A DNA stretch of 64,000 nucleotides from assembly GCA_002914805.1 (NCBI GenBank), contig JXTB01000023.1, positions 751,322-815,321 of the forward strand, in the 5' to 3' direction. The first letter of the stretch is position 1. Every line of letters starts with the position of its first letter. Shown here one piece after another: positions 11,769 to 24,141 of this stretch. Position numbers and translations under genes: made by a program. Below the pieces are notes generated by a model, which did not search any database, was not told where the DNA came from, and was given only the letters and a program-made list of their open reading frames with translations. Source of the stretch: Parasponia andersonii (Eukaryota > Streptophyta > Magnoliopsida > Rosales > Cannabaceae).

Positions 11769-12905
11769 TATTAGGATTATACTCAAAAAATGTTTATTAT
11801 TTATAGATATTTATTGAATATTTTGGATATTTAATAAATAATATTTAATGCATAGTATTTCTGATAATATTTTGATTATTAGTACAATAATAAATGTTGA
11901 AAGGTTTCATAATTTATTCATTAGAGAAATATTTTTATAAAGTTATTTATTAAAATTAAGACATATTTTCATAATTAAATGAAATAAGTTTGTTTACAAC
12001 TAATAAAAGAAACTTGACACTTCTCTTAGATCTTGTCACAAAATTTTTGTACATTTATAATATGTCTTAATCTACATTGGTGTGACTATGTGTAAAAAAA
12101 CTTAGTGTATAAATATTGAACAAGGACCATGTGAAATATATTTTTGTAATAAATGGTGTTAATAAGAACATATCCTCACAAACTTGATAATTAACACATG
12201 TCTTTCTTAATCCTAAAATAAACAATGAATCCGTATTTATAATTTGTATTATTTGAGATGTTAAAAGATACAGATCAAGAAATTGACAATCTAGACTCTA
12301 ATATTTTGATAATGCATTATTATGAGCATTAGATATATATGTTTATAAATATGGAATCCATAACTCTATTATATAGGGAAGTGAATATGGCCTTGAGAAG
12401 CAATAAGTACTTGGATGATTTAAACCTTAGTTAAGTAATTAACAAAATTAGATATTTTATAAATTAAAGACTTTTTGTAAGTCTGTTCATCCATTAGATA
12501 TAGTCTTGTATCAAGAAATTGAAAGATATAATTGGAGGAGCAAACGGTAATTTATTCTAGCTCCAATTATCAATATTTTATGATATTTATTTAATTTAAA
12601 AGTGTAGTTTGGACCTTTAATAGAATAAGTTTATAATTAATAGTACAAGCTAGAGATAATTGTAATTGAACCCTTGTCTATTAGAACTTGAATTAAATAA
12701 ATTTATTTGGGTTCTTAACCTACACTAACATCTTGAGTTGTATGAAATCAATTGGGTTTAAATAATTTTTTGGGCAATTACACAAAAATGGTTAAAAGTG
12801 TCAGATTGAAAAGTAGATAATTTGGGCCTACCACACTGCTAAAATAGCAGTGAAATTCAGTTAGCCCATGGCCTCTGTGGTTGGCCGAAAGTCCCCTTAA
12901 TTTTT
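11769..12905 (+). mobile_element. Copia family B LTR, 3' truncated
   Basis: It starts TATTAGGATTATACTC (expected TGTTAGG) and aligns throughout with the split LTR at 48659-49387 plus 59532-60368. Shared landmarks include TATTTATTGAATATTTTGGA, TTAGACATA-type words, CTTGTATCAA, and CCACAC/T-ACTAC-GCTAA-type text near the end. Similarity stops near 12900, about 400 bp before the LTR end seen in the other copy. It directly follows the RNase H remnant, so it is a 3' LTR. Confidence 0.75.
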
Positions 12906-12923
12906 TTTGGTGCTTAAAAGAAA

Positions 12924-13411
12924 GGGTTAATGACACTAATAGTCATAGAATTTTACCTATTGTAATATCTTTAGTCCTAAATTTTTGACTTATATATTAA
13001 TGACTCTTGAATTTTGTAATTATTGTAATAATAACATTTTTTCTTTAAATGATTAAATATTTAACATAAATAAATCATTACAAAGTACATAATTTGGTAA
13101 CTATGTTCAAAATGAGACTCTAAACTTTCAACTTCCACAATAGATTATTAAGATTTATGTAATTATTACACCAATGATCATTTATTTTTTAACAAACTCT
13201 TAAATTTTTCAAAATAAATTATGTGTAAAGCATATACACAATTTAGTAATTATGACTGAAAACGAGATTTTGACTTATAGAATTAATATTTAATTATACG
13301 TTTTGTCCATGATTATTTTATGTTAAAACACTAACCGTTTACGAAAGAATTATTACAAAAAAATTATTACAATAGTGATTATATAATTCAGGATCATTAT
13401 TATAATTAACC
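12924..13411. mobile_element. MULE-type MITE with 10-bp target duplication
   Basis: The ends are inverted: GGGTTAATGACACTAATAGT on the left, and the right arm ends ATTATAATTAACC. Inner words are also inverted (CTATTGTAATA versus TATTACAATAG). TTAAAAGAAA is repeated exactly outside both ends (12914-12923 and 13412-13421). It is 488 bp and non-coding, inserted close to the truncation point of the preceding LTR. Confidence 0.8.
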
Positions 13412-13421
13412 TTAAAAGAAA

Positions 13422-14503
13422 ACTACACATTGTTTAACACTGAGATAAAGAACACATTTTCTAAAGTTATATTTTCTTTTTATTTTTTCTTAAAAATAAA
13501 AGAACGAGTCTATTGCTATCATTTTGTTTTCTCTTCCCACCCCTTTTTTAGAACCACATCTTATAAAAATTTAAAGGGAAAGAGTACTCTTTTTCTTTTT
13601 CTACCTACTCTAATTCCAAAATTATCTCTAAGAGAAATGTATTAATACGTGTAATCTTTACCCCTCCTAATTCACACGATTTGGAAAGAATATGTATATC
13701 CATCCTCTAATGATAATTCTGATCCTCATTTCCATTTCTCTTTCATTTTTCTTCCTCTTATTTTTTTTTAAGTCTTTACTGTAAATAATATCCAAACCTT
13801 GAGAGCCATTAGAATCTAACGGACAAATAAAAGAATATGAAAATTAAGTAAACACGATACAAATACTAATCAAACTTTTTTCTAATTAATAAATTGTGCA
13901 GTGAAAAAAGTTTGGGAGGAACTAATATTTGCTTGAGAAAGGACGAAAAAAAATTTGAGAGGAACTAATATTTACATGAGAAAAAACAAAAAAAAAAACG
14001 AGAGAGTTACAAAAAGTAGGAGGGAAAGAAAAAATGGAATGGGGGAGTTATAATAACTGAATGAATCGAACGAAGATACTAATATATCTATATATTTATA
14101 TATATTTATTTAGAGTTAACGGTGGGTGCTCAAAGTAATTAAATAGATTATTTTGAAGTTTATTTATTTTTTTGGTAATTTTATTAAAGGGTATATTTGT
14201 AATAAAATATTTCATAAAAAAAAGAATGTGAAAAGAAAAAAGAGGTAATAGATCCAAGTTCATTTACTTTTCATATACGCAAAAAGTAATAGCCTTTTCT
14301 TTTTAAAAGAAAAAACAAAAAGGAAAAACATAGTAGCATTCTCTGGTCACCTCAAAGGGCGTTCCTCTGTTTTCTTTGCCTTTTCAGGGTTGAGCCAAAA
14401 AGAGCAATACAGACTCGACTCAACTCAAGTGGGTTTAATGAGTGAGTGAGTGAGTGAGCGAGCGAGCGAGAGAGTGAGAAAGAGAAAGAGAGTGGAAAAT
14501 AAG
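13422..14503. other. Intergenic and promoter region of the PHD-SWIB-Plus3 gene
   Basis: AT-rich to about 14340, then a C/T- and GA-rich leader. A GAGT/GAGC microsatellite (GAGTGAGTGAGTGAGTGAGC and following GA repeats) at about 14439-14492 ends just before the start codon at 14504 and is probably in the 5' UTR. No TATA box could be assigned confidently. Confidence 0.55.
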
Positions 14504-17500
14504 ATGAAGACGTATGAGAGGAAGCGAAAGTCAAAGATTAATAAGGAGACCGAAGCAGAAGACTGGTGTTTTGGGTGCAAAGATGGTGGTGAACTACTCA
14601 TCTGCGATTATGGGTGACTTTCTCTTTGCTCTTACGCGCATCACCCTTTTCCTTTTTCCGAATTTGAGTCGTAATGCCGCTTTTGGGTTCCTCTGTTGCT
14701 TGAGAAACAAGAAAAGATCAGTGCTTTTTTTAACGGGTTTTCCTTAAAATAGGGAGGAAAAAAAAAAAGCAAACAGGGAGAGATGTCTGGCATTATTGTA
14801 CTCTTTGCAATTCTGGGGTTTTTTTTTTTTTTTTTTTTTGGGAACTATTTTCTCTGTTCAGTGTTGGGAAAGGCAATGGGCTTTTATTTATTTTGTTTTT
14901 TGGGGTTTTGGAGCGACCCAGAATGTTTTTGCGTTGTTTCTCAAACCACTGATACATTCTCCGAAGAGTTTCTGGCCCCGTTTTTCTTTAATTTTTTATT
15001 TTTTAAGAGAAACTGAATGTCACATAGAATTAAAAAATTGGATTTTTTTTTTTGTTTTAAAACAAACTTATTCTGAACTAAAACCAAAGAAATAATACAA
15101 AGGTGTTAATATTATTTTAAGCTTAAACACACTGTTTTATATTTTTTTCTTCCTCCATATTGGAACTAAAAATTGTTATGTTATGCCTTTTCATGAAAAT
15201 TGTGGTTTTATTACTGAAAATTGGCATTATTTTTGTCTATTTCTTTATTCTACGGTCTTAATTTGATGTATTAAAAGATTGAATTGGAGCTTATAAATAT
15301 TTCAGTGGTTCACTAATGTACCTTCTGAATTTAGGGATTGTCTTAAGGTCTATCATCCTGACTGTGTGGGAAAAGATGAATCTTGTTTGGAGACTGGGGA
15401 GCGCTGGATTTGTGGTAATTGATGTTATTACTTAATGTTACATCTAGTTTCTATTCTAAGTCCTTGCTTATGAAGTGTTGATCAAGCTTGACATTATTGC
15501 ATGAAATATGTAGATTAGTATTTCTGTCAAGTGATCAATTAATTATCTTGCTGCCTGATTTTACATGATTAAAGTACATGTAACTGCTAGCTATAAACAC
15601 CATGATTTGTTCCAAAGCAATGAATTAGTTCCCTTCATTAGTTATTATCTCAATTTGTAATATGAATCCTGTTTTACTGTCTTCAAGGTGACAGATTAGG
15701 AGTCTAGGACCTGGTTTGATGATTCATGCTGACAAGTGACACCAGCTTAATTCCTACTTTGACTAAGATATGTTGGAAATAGAATGGAATAATTTTTTTT
15801 TTCCCCTTTAAATTTCAGGTCGGCATTCTTGCTTAATGTGTAGTAAAACCCCAAAGTTTCAGTGCTTTTGCTGTCCAAATGCTGTTTGTGCAAAGTGCAT
15901 AAGCTCTGCTGATTTTGTACATGTTAGGGGTGAGAATGGATTTTGCAGCGAGTGTTTGGAGCTTGTCCTACTTGGAGAACAAGATGAGGCTTATGATGCT
16001 GATGGGGTATGCATAATTCTGCTTCAAGTTTTGTAATAACTGTACAGTTACTCTTTTCCCTGCATTACATTTTGTACTTGGATTAACGTATGTGTTTTTT
16101 CGCTCAGATGGGATTAGCATATGTCAACTATCCTATTGTTCCACCTATGTTAGTAATAATCATCTGATCAGAATTTGAATAAGAATTTTGGTCTTTCTTT
16201 ATAACTGATTGAGAGAATCTTTTGGCTATCAGCTAGGGAAATTTTTCGAAATTTGTATCCATTGGCCTACCGAGAGTATAAAAGTTTCAGAAATCTGTCT
16301 CTACTCATCCGTAATGTATAAGCTATAAGTTACACTTAATTAAGTTAGCTTGTTACTGAGACAAATTCTCTCTCTATCTGTGCATATTTCACTGGCTAGA
16401 GCAGCAAAGCTTTCTCTTTACTTTTTATTTTATTTTTGGTGGAAATATGAGCACAGTTATGTTGATATATTTGTTTATATGGCTGCATGGTATTTTATTT
16501 TCAGGTTAGGATAGATTTTGGAGATAGAGAGACATTTGAGGGCCTGTTCAAGGAATATTGGGAAATAATAAAGCAGAAAGAAGGCTTGACTATGGACGAT
16601 ATTCATGATGCAAATACCAAACTAAAGAAGAATGAGAATCAGCGGCAAGGCCGAGTTTCAAAGAGATTTGGTGGTAGACAAGAAGATGTTGATTTCATAA
16701 TAGTTGAATCCGATAATGGTGAAGAAAAACCTAAGCCATTAGGCCAGAGCAAGAGATCGAAGAAACAAGAGTTTATCGGATGGGGATCAAAACCTCTTAT
16801 TGAGTTCCTCAAATCCATTGGTAAAGATACAACCAAACAAGTATCCCAGTGTGAAGTGGATTCCATCATCAAGGAGTACATTCAAGAAAAGAATCTTCTC
16901 CACCCAGAAAATAAACACAAGGTTCTTTGTGATGAAAGACTCTATTCTCTTTTCCGAAAGAAATCATTTGGAAAGAAGAAAATATATTTTCTTTTGGAGG
17001 CCCATTTTGTTGAGAATCTGGACGAGTCAGAGTCAAATGAGTACATAGATGTGGATGCACAAGATTTGTGCAACAAAGGTGAAAACATTAGTATGGCATG
17101 TAAGAAGCAGAGAATTGTAAGCTCAGATAAGAAAAATATTCAGGAAGAGGAAGTTGATGCTACTGTCAAGCTAAGCTGTTTTGCATCTATTGTTCCCGAT
17201 AATGTCAAACTTGTCTATCTAAGGAAGAGTTTGGTGGAAGAATTATTTAAGCAGTCCGAAAATTTTGAAGAGAAAGTGGTTGGAAGTTTCATTAGAGTCA
17301 AAACAGATCCTAGAGATTATCTACAAAAGAACTCTCACCAACTTTTTCCAGTAACAGGTGATTGCTACAAGGAAATCTGAATGGTAGCATTGTTTTAACC
17401 ATTGTCAGACTAGGCTGATCTGTTATCAGGGTCTATTATATTGAACATTGGGTGGGATTTTTCTCATTAGAAAGTTGTATCCGTGTCAGTCCATCACATT

Positions 17501-19140
17501 TTTGATAAAGTTATGGTTTACAATCTTTTCCTCTTTTCTTTCTCTCAGGTGTAAAAAGATCTTCTGTTGGTGAAATTACCCTAAAAGTTTCTTCTATAAT
17601 AGAAGGCCTTCGCACTTGTATGCTTTCAGATTCTGACTTCACTGAGGTAAAATGAAACTGCTTATTCCTTGTTTGAAATATGATGAATTTTTAGCGGAAA
17701 AAAAAAAAAAGTTTTACAGCAGTAAGCAGACTCATTTTACGATTCATATAAAGTCCTTTGGTATGACTGGTCAGCACAGGTCTAATTTGATTTTTTGTGC
17801 TGGTCAGCATTGACAAAAACTTGAAAATTGTTACGGTCTTTTATGTGTGTTGACCTTCTAATCTCCTATTGACAATTTACTTGTTATATCCAGAAATTAT
17901 TATTAAGTAACAGACTATATGTATGAAAGAATGGAGTAGCCTCATAATCATGTATACCATAGTAATATTTTTAACTAAATGGCGACATTATTTGCAGGAA
18001 GAATGTCAAGATTTGAAGGAAAAGATAGAACGAGGCGAACTCGAAAAACTTACTATTGTAAGTTCTATTATACATGAGCTGCCGTGCTCTTTCTAAAGCA
18101 GAAATTTAAATATTTAATCGAGTAATAAGTAATGATCTGTTTACAAGGATTTTATATCTTCTTCTGATAGTTGTCCTAAAATGTTTTAGGGGGTATATAC
18201 TTGTCTTTTTTCTGAACATATTTTTAAAAAAGAACAATTAAAACTGTTATTTATGAATTTTATTTGTCATTTGTTTTTTTGATAAAAAAAGGGAAGTTCA
18301 AACAACCCTTGCATGGACTTGGAATAAAAAACAGAGAACTGGGTTATTTCAACCTAAAGGATTTTCTACTTCTTTGCAGGTCGAGCTCGAAGAGAAGGCC
18401 AAAAGTCTGCATGAAGATATTACTAAGCATGTATGTTTTTCTGATCTATTACTAGTTGAAGAAGACTCTGGAGATGCAATAAGCATTCCCCCTCACTGCT
18501 GCCTATTTAAAGCTTTTTACTGTTCATATGATAAGAATCTTTATATGTTTCTTCATGTTTTGCCTGATCCCCCTTTGGCATTCTGTGTGTCGTAAATCTA
18601 CTTGGCAGTGGATTAAAAGAGAGCTGGTCCTCCTACAGAATCGCATCGATCATGCAAATGAGAAGGGGCGAAGAAGAGAATATCCTTTTATACATTGTAC
18701 ATTTCGGACTTGTAACATGCTTAATTTTTATTTGATTTACATGTATTAGTCGTACGAACCTGCTATCTTGCACTAGTGAAGAGGCAATAACTCTTGAATT
18801 GGTTAAAAAGATCATTGACTTTTATTTTCTCTTTGTCCAAATGGACATCAAATTGTCTATGAAATTTAGCTGAACTTAAAAGATTTCAATTTTATTGTTA
18901 ACAGTATTTTCCATATGCGGTTTATGAAGTTCTATACCATTGTTTCATTTTGTGTGTCTTGAGGTGCTAAATTTGTTCTTCATGAGATAAGGTTGGACCT
19001 TAACCATTGTGTTCTGAACATTATCCGAGTATTTAGACCAAAGAGAACTACTCAACAAATCATCTGAGCAGGAAAGATTACTAACACGGGTGCCCAAGGT
19101 TATACCTGAAGTCATGGAGCTCAAAGATACTTTTGCATAA
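14504..19140 (+). CDS. PHD zinc finger / SWIB / Plus-3 domain chromatin protein
   Basis: Nine coding exons fit splice sites and phase: 14504-14613, 15335-15414, 15819-16006, 16505-17357, 17549-17646, 17998-18057, 18380-18430, 18609-18679, 19020-19140, giving 1632 nt (543 residues plus TAA). The N-terminus (about residues 20-125) is a double zinc module: [19 protein letters not shown], then [29 protein letters not shown] and FCSEC. A SWIB domain follows at about residues 210-300 (starts [17 protein letters not shown], contains [18 protein letters not shown]). A Plus-3-like region follows (from [11 protein letters not shown] to the acidic C-terminus with [14 protein letters not shown] and EYLDQRELL). 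This order matches the NERD / At5g63700 / At5g08430 family. NERD binds histone H3 and AGO2 in RNA-directed silencing; Plus-3 domains occur in Rtf1. The CCCH and GYF domains of some relatives are absent. A nuclear role in chromatin is inferred. The last intron appears to be AT-AC. Confidence 0.88.
18680..19019 (+). other. Putative U12-type AT-AC intron
   Basis: The 5' boundary reads ATATCCTTTT, an exact match to the U12 donor consensus RTATCCTTT. CCTTAAC at 18998-19004 matches the U12 branch-site consensus TTCCTTRAY. The intron ends in AC at 19018-19019, 16 nt after the presumed branch A. Joining exon 8 (ends GA at 18679) to exon 9 (starts A at 19020) keeps phase and gives the family-typical R-R-E-L-x-E-Y-L motif. 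No GT-AG pair was found that keeps both frame and motif, and a stop (TGA at 19015-19017) closes the frame just upstream of exon 9. Confidence 0.85.
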
Positions 19141-19389
19141 CTGGACACTGATTATGCAAGAACCAAACCTGTTCTTTTGAGAATATTGGAGCTGAGTTCT
19201 GGTCCATTGGTGAAAATGTCCTAGTTTTCTGGAATTGAGATGTTAGTTTGTGGTGAAGATAAGTGCAGCTACAGCTACAACGTTTTGTTTATATATGCAT
19301 TGATGCCGTCTATATGTGTAGCCTACATAGGTTTTCTCTTTATATTTTATAATGTGAAGATCCCAATTTTTGAAATTGTATATGCTTGG

Positions 19390-19451
19390 GAAATTGTATT
19401 CGATCTTATAATCTAATGAAGAAATTGTATTAGATCTTATAATCTAATGAC
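19390..19451. repeat. 31-bp tandem duplication in the 3' region
   Basis: Two adjacent 31-bp units, 19390-19420 and 19421-19451, differ at two positions. Both contain GATCTTATAATCTAATGA. They lie about 250 bp after the stop codon, probably in or near the 3' UTR. Confidence 0.85.
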
Positions 19452-19539
19452 AGGCATAAATGCAGGCTTTTCTTATGTTACCTGATCCTACAGGGATTGC
19501 AGAGGAACTGAAAAGGCCCAAAAAATTTGATGCCCTTGT

Positions 19540-19985
19540 TCTTGTCGTTTAGGATTAGATGGTGTCAATTTTCTTACCATTGTCGTTTTTTTCCATCACT
19601 GTCGTTTGTTCCGTCACTGTCGTTTGTTGTTTAGCTGTCATTTTTGTGCCTCGTGTACTTTCTCCATTCATTTTTCGTTTTGGGTTTAGTTAGTGCTTTA
19701 GTAGATGTCGTTTCTTCATTGTTTTTAGGTTACTGTCGTTTCATGTAGTCCTTGACGTTTTCTAAAGTTGTCGTTTCAATGGTTGCATTCTACTTCATGC
19801 ATTTACCAAGGTTATTGTCGTTTGGGCAATTGATGTTTTGTAATAATTTGTTCTCTAAAGTTTTTGTCATGTATCTTCTTGACATTCTTTTTCTAGTCTT
19901 TGTCGTTGTTGTTACTATCGTTTCCTGATATGGTTGTCGTTTGAAGTTCGATGCCGTTTTCTCAGTTAGTGTCGCTTGCAATCGT
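19540..19985 (+). repeat. TGTCGTTT-rich block, strand-biased
   Basis: At least ten exact TGTCGTT words and about seven one-base variants (for example TATCGTTT, TGCCGTTT, TGTCGCTT, TGTCATTT) fall in about 450 bp, all on the plus strand, at irregular 20-70 bp spacing. Smaller clusters of the same word are at 2925-3050, 3735-3960 and 10030-10145. No reading frame explains it. It could be transposon subterminal repeats or a degenerate tandem array. Confidence 0.7.
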
Positions 19986-20879
19986 CTTACGCCCATTTAT
20001 CAATTTATGGACATCGATACATCTTAAATTTTAATAGAGGAATTTGTAATCGAGTGTGTACCATCACAAATATTAATGTTTTATCTGTATTTATATATAT
20101 ATATACACATATATATATATATATTTATATATTGAGTAGAGGATCTGTATTTGAATATTTGTAAAAGGTAAATTTGATGAATTGGCTTATGGATAAGTTT
20201 TATCTGGAAGATAAAAATAAGCAAGATAATGGACATTTCTTACATTTATCTACAAGAAGTCCAAGATATTGCCATTTTTTTTGCAAATTTAACGGCCTAA
20301 CTTTAGTAGGCTTATGAATTATCGGTTTCGTGGTTGAATTATAATTATTTTCCTTTAAAGTAGTTCCATCATTGGCGTAGGAATATCTTCGTATTCTCTA
20401 TCTAGAATCTTTAATTTGTTATTCAAAAGAGAAAAAAAATGACATTTATTATTTGTTGATAAATCTATACGCAGCCCAAAATTAATAATTTGTTGCCCAA
20501 TCGTTCATCTTTTTCAAGTTACTATTTAATTATATCGATCTAACATCTAACCTCGAACGTTTATGGAAGGGATTGCATTGCATTTGCACGTGAACTTGTT
20601 TCATTCTGTTGTCAGATTGTTGTTGATGGCAATGGCAACATAAAATATGAGTTTCTACATATTAGATCGCATAGAAATAAAAATAAAACAACTAACTTCG
20701 TTAATCATGTGAATTGTGCAGTCTGTAAAATTATTCATAAATTAGATATGGACAGGTTGGTAGAGGACGAAGATGGTTCGGTCATATATATATATAAATA
20801 AGATCCACCAAGATTACATTATTTAGTGCATGCTTGTATTTACTCAAACCATATAATATATATATAATATATATATTAT
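19986..20879. other. Intergenic, AT-rich
   Basis: Contains short (TA)n tracts at about 20091-20122 and 20788-20805. No gene is recognised. Confidence 0.55.
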
Positions 20880-20884
20880 ATGGT

Positions 20885-21229
20885 TATTTGTAAAAATATA
20901 CTCTAAATTATAATCTTTATACAAATTTAATCTTATTTTTTGATTTTGTGCAAAATTATACATTTATATTTCAAATCTCTATAAATTTAATTTGTGTATT
21001 TTGTATATATATTGATTGATAAATTTTTCATTAAATACGGAATCTGAATTGAGAATATCTTATTTTCACTGACTAATACAAAAAATCTATTCAAAAAAGC
21101 ACATAATTTTATATTTTCAGAAATTTGAAATGTAGAGATATAATTTTATACAATCCAGAAAACATAATTAAAATTGTAGAAAGATTATAGTATTTTTTTT
21201 TTTTTTGCAGTTATCCCATTATATATTTA
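20885..21229. mobile_element. MITE related to the element at 1852-2210
   Basis: The left arm begins near TGGTTATTTGTAAAAATA; the right arm ends TTTTTTTGCAGTTATCCC. Internal words are shared with 1852-2210, such as TTTGTATAAAG-type text, AAATTGTAGAAAGAT, and a central CATTAAATACGGAATCTGAA versus ACTAAACATGGAATCTAAA. The flanks are (TA)-rich, so the target duplication cannot be read safely. Confidence 0.65.
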
Positions 21230-24108
21230 TATACACAATACATATGCGCATCAAATAATTTAAAAGCTGATGAGAGAATTTTTGTCAAAGAAAGAAGATC
21301 TTCTTTCTAATTTAAAAAACAAATTATTTTCTTGGTAGCAAGAACCGAATTTTGAAAATATGATTAAGATGCACACAAAGGTGGCCGAATTAAATTATGA
21401 GCATTGACAACGTCACGAAAATAAATAAATTTATTTCCAAAGCTTGGGATATTAATTTTTTAGGAGTTATAATGTACGTGGGCCTGAGTTTTGCCGTTTA
21501 ATCGTGTACTTAAAAAAAAGGTTAAATAGATAATTACTACTTTTTAAAATATTTAATTAAATTTATCATCGTTATTAGATTTTATTATTTTTAGGAGTTA
21601 ATTAGTCCAGAATTTATCAAAAATTCATTAAGAATTCGTTAATAATCCATCAAGAATCTGTTAAGATTACCACTGACATCAAGAATCTATTAAAATCGTC
21701 AAAAATTTATCAAGAATTCGTTTAAAAAAATAATATAGTGGTAGATTTAATTAATGAGAAAAAAAAAATAGTATTCACTTAATTTATTCAAAAAGAAAGA
21801 AAACCAAAAGTCTTTAAGTGAGGAGGGCTATGCCCAAAACTACTTTATTTTGAGAAAACCCCGGTATTTACTATGAAAATACGTCTGTAGCTACTGTTTA
21901 TATTCTTTAGTTTGTGTAATATGACTGGCGGCATTGTTGTTTATAAAAGAAATCGTATATGTTTCGTTGAAGAGAAAGAGGGTAAGAAGATGGAGAACTT
22001 AGAGAGAAGGAGAATGTGATAGAGGGGATGAGAGTGAGAATTATTCTTTAAATTGTTTTATAGGAAGAATTAAAGTATTTATTTATAAAATTATTATATT
22101 ATTTATTTTTTAAAGTTATTTATTTTAAAACATAAATTTGATTGCTCATACTTTTTTCTTCACAATTTTCTCGAATCCTTTCAACCAATTTAGAAGAATG
22201 AGTTTTACTCCCTTCTGTTAAAAATAAATTTGTTTAAGTTCATAAAAAGTGTTCTAGATTTATCAACATGAGGTCCAAGAAGTTGGAGTTAACCCAAGTA
22301 TAAAGCTCATAAAAGAAGAAGTCCAAGTCTAAATTGAAGAAACTTTCCATCTAGAATTTTCTAGTATTAGCTATATATTAGTTTTTTGCATGTGAATCAT
22401 TTGATTATTTAAATTATTATTAAAAATGTGTAGAAGAAAATATGTGTCGCTTAATGATTTTATAATTATTTATTTGCTTAGTTCTCATTGTTTCTCATAT
22501 AGTATAAATACCTTTCTTTATTTAAGTTCTAAGCATCAAGTAAGAAGCAAACCTTTTAAGAGTGAAGAAAAGAGAAAAAAAAATATAATTTATAATGACT
22601 GAGTGAGCTTGAAAAATAAAATTGAGAATTTTTTCTTATAATAATATTTGAGTGACTAAAAAAACTTGTTTTATTTCCAATACCCTCTCCGTTCCCTTCT
22701 CTTCTCCCCTCTCCCTCCTTCCAACTAAATAGAGAATTATAGTTTTCCCTCCGTTCCTCTAAAAATACCCTCTACGTACCAAATATAAAGTTTGCTACTG
22801 TACGTGATTTGTGTTCCAGAATTTTCGCTCCAAAAACAATATCTAAGATTATTATTATTAAAATGGGGTTATTAATTATTCCGACAGCTTTTTAGGATAA
22901 TTTTCTGGCGTTGGATCCCCAACGATCAATAAAAAGGCATCATGAAGGGATCTACTTTAAGTGACTAATGTGAATAAGTAATAGAATCATCACTATTTTC
23001 ACTTTTAACGATTCCGATATTAATGCACCCAAATGTAACTTTCTTTAAATTAACTAAAAGATTATATTACCACTTCTAATCAGTCCTCTAAAAAAAAACC
23101 AAAGAGGGAATTTCTTACTGAACAACAGGGGTATAAGATTGTAGGGTAAGTATGTCTCCTCTTTTAAGTAAACCCTCATGTTTCTTTTTGAAGATATAAA
23201 CCCTCATGTTTCTTGTTGTATCTAAATTTGAGGGGAAAAAAATATTGTACAAATTCACAAAAAAAGGGGCAATATTAGTCTCTCTCTTTCCCCTACACCT
23301 TTTAATCTCATCAAAAAATCCTTTGGGATTTGATTCCCTGGCCTTGTTTTTCAAAAAGCTCGATATGATCAGCTTGCTTCTTCTAAAGCTGACCAATTTC
23401 AATTTCCCGGCCCCTTCAAAAAATTTCACCTACAAATAAAAATTGTTATATATGCTCTTTTATTTCAATCTAGACGTTACACCTTGCCTACATTGCCTTG
23501 CCCCACACTCACCTACCATGAATAATATTACCACATTAATTCAACATAATTAGCTTCTCTCCATCAATATCTTTGTCACACATTAAATTTCGTGTTATTT
23601 ATATTCTCACACCATTATGATTAATCCCGGAAAAAATCATGACTAACTGGTCTCCAGTCGACAACACAAAGTCACAAAGTCAAGTCCCTAGCCAACAACC
23701 ATTATTTATGCCTGGAGAGCATATACAATATATGATAGCAATTGACTGTGTGACAATTAATATTATATAATAGCAAATTAAGCCAGTTGCTATAATAAAT
23801 AATGTCTGGTTAAATTTGTCGGCGAATCCCTTAACGCGGTTGGCTTCATCTTGGTTGTGTCTTGTGGGTTGTGATGTAACAGCTCTTAATAGTTAATTCT
23901 CCCTTAGCTTGAGAACAGATCGATTAGTCATCATTGAAAATAAGACCTTTAATTGCTTGAAACAACTAACTCCCTTAATTAATTTCAGTGTAAAAAAGAT
24001 TTGTGTCTCTTCAATTTCGTAGTCATGCATTAAGTCCGATAATATAGTACTACATCTATATGAGAAGCCCATGAATCATAAAAGGAAATTGCCGTAGTAC
24101 TAAATAAA

Positions 24109-24141
<33 letters not shown>

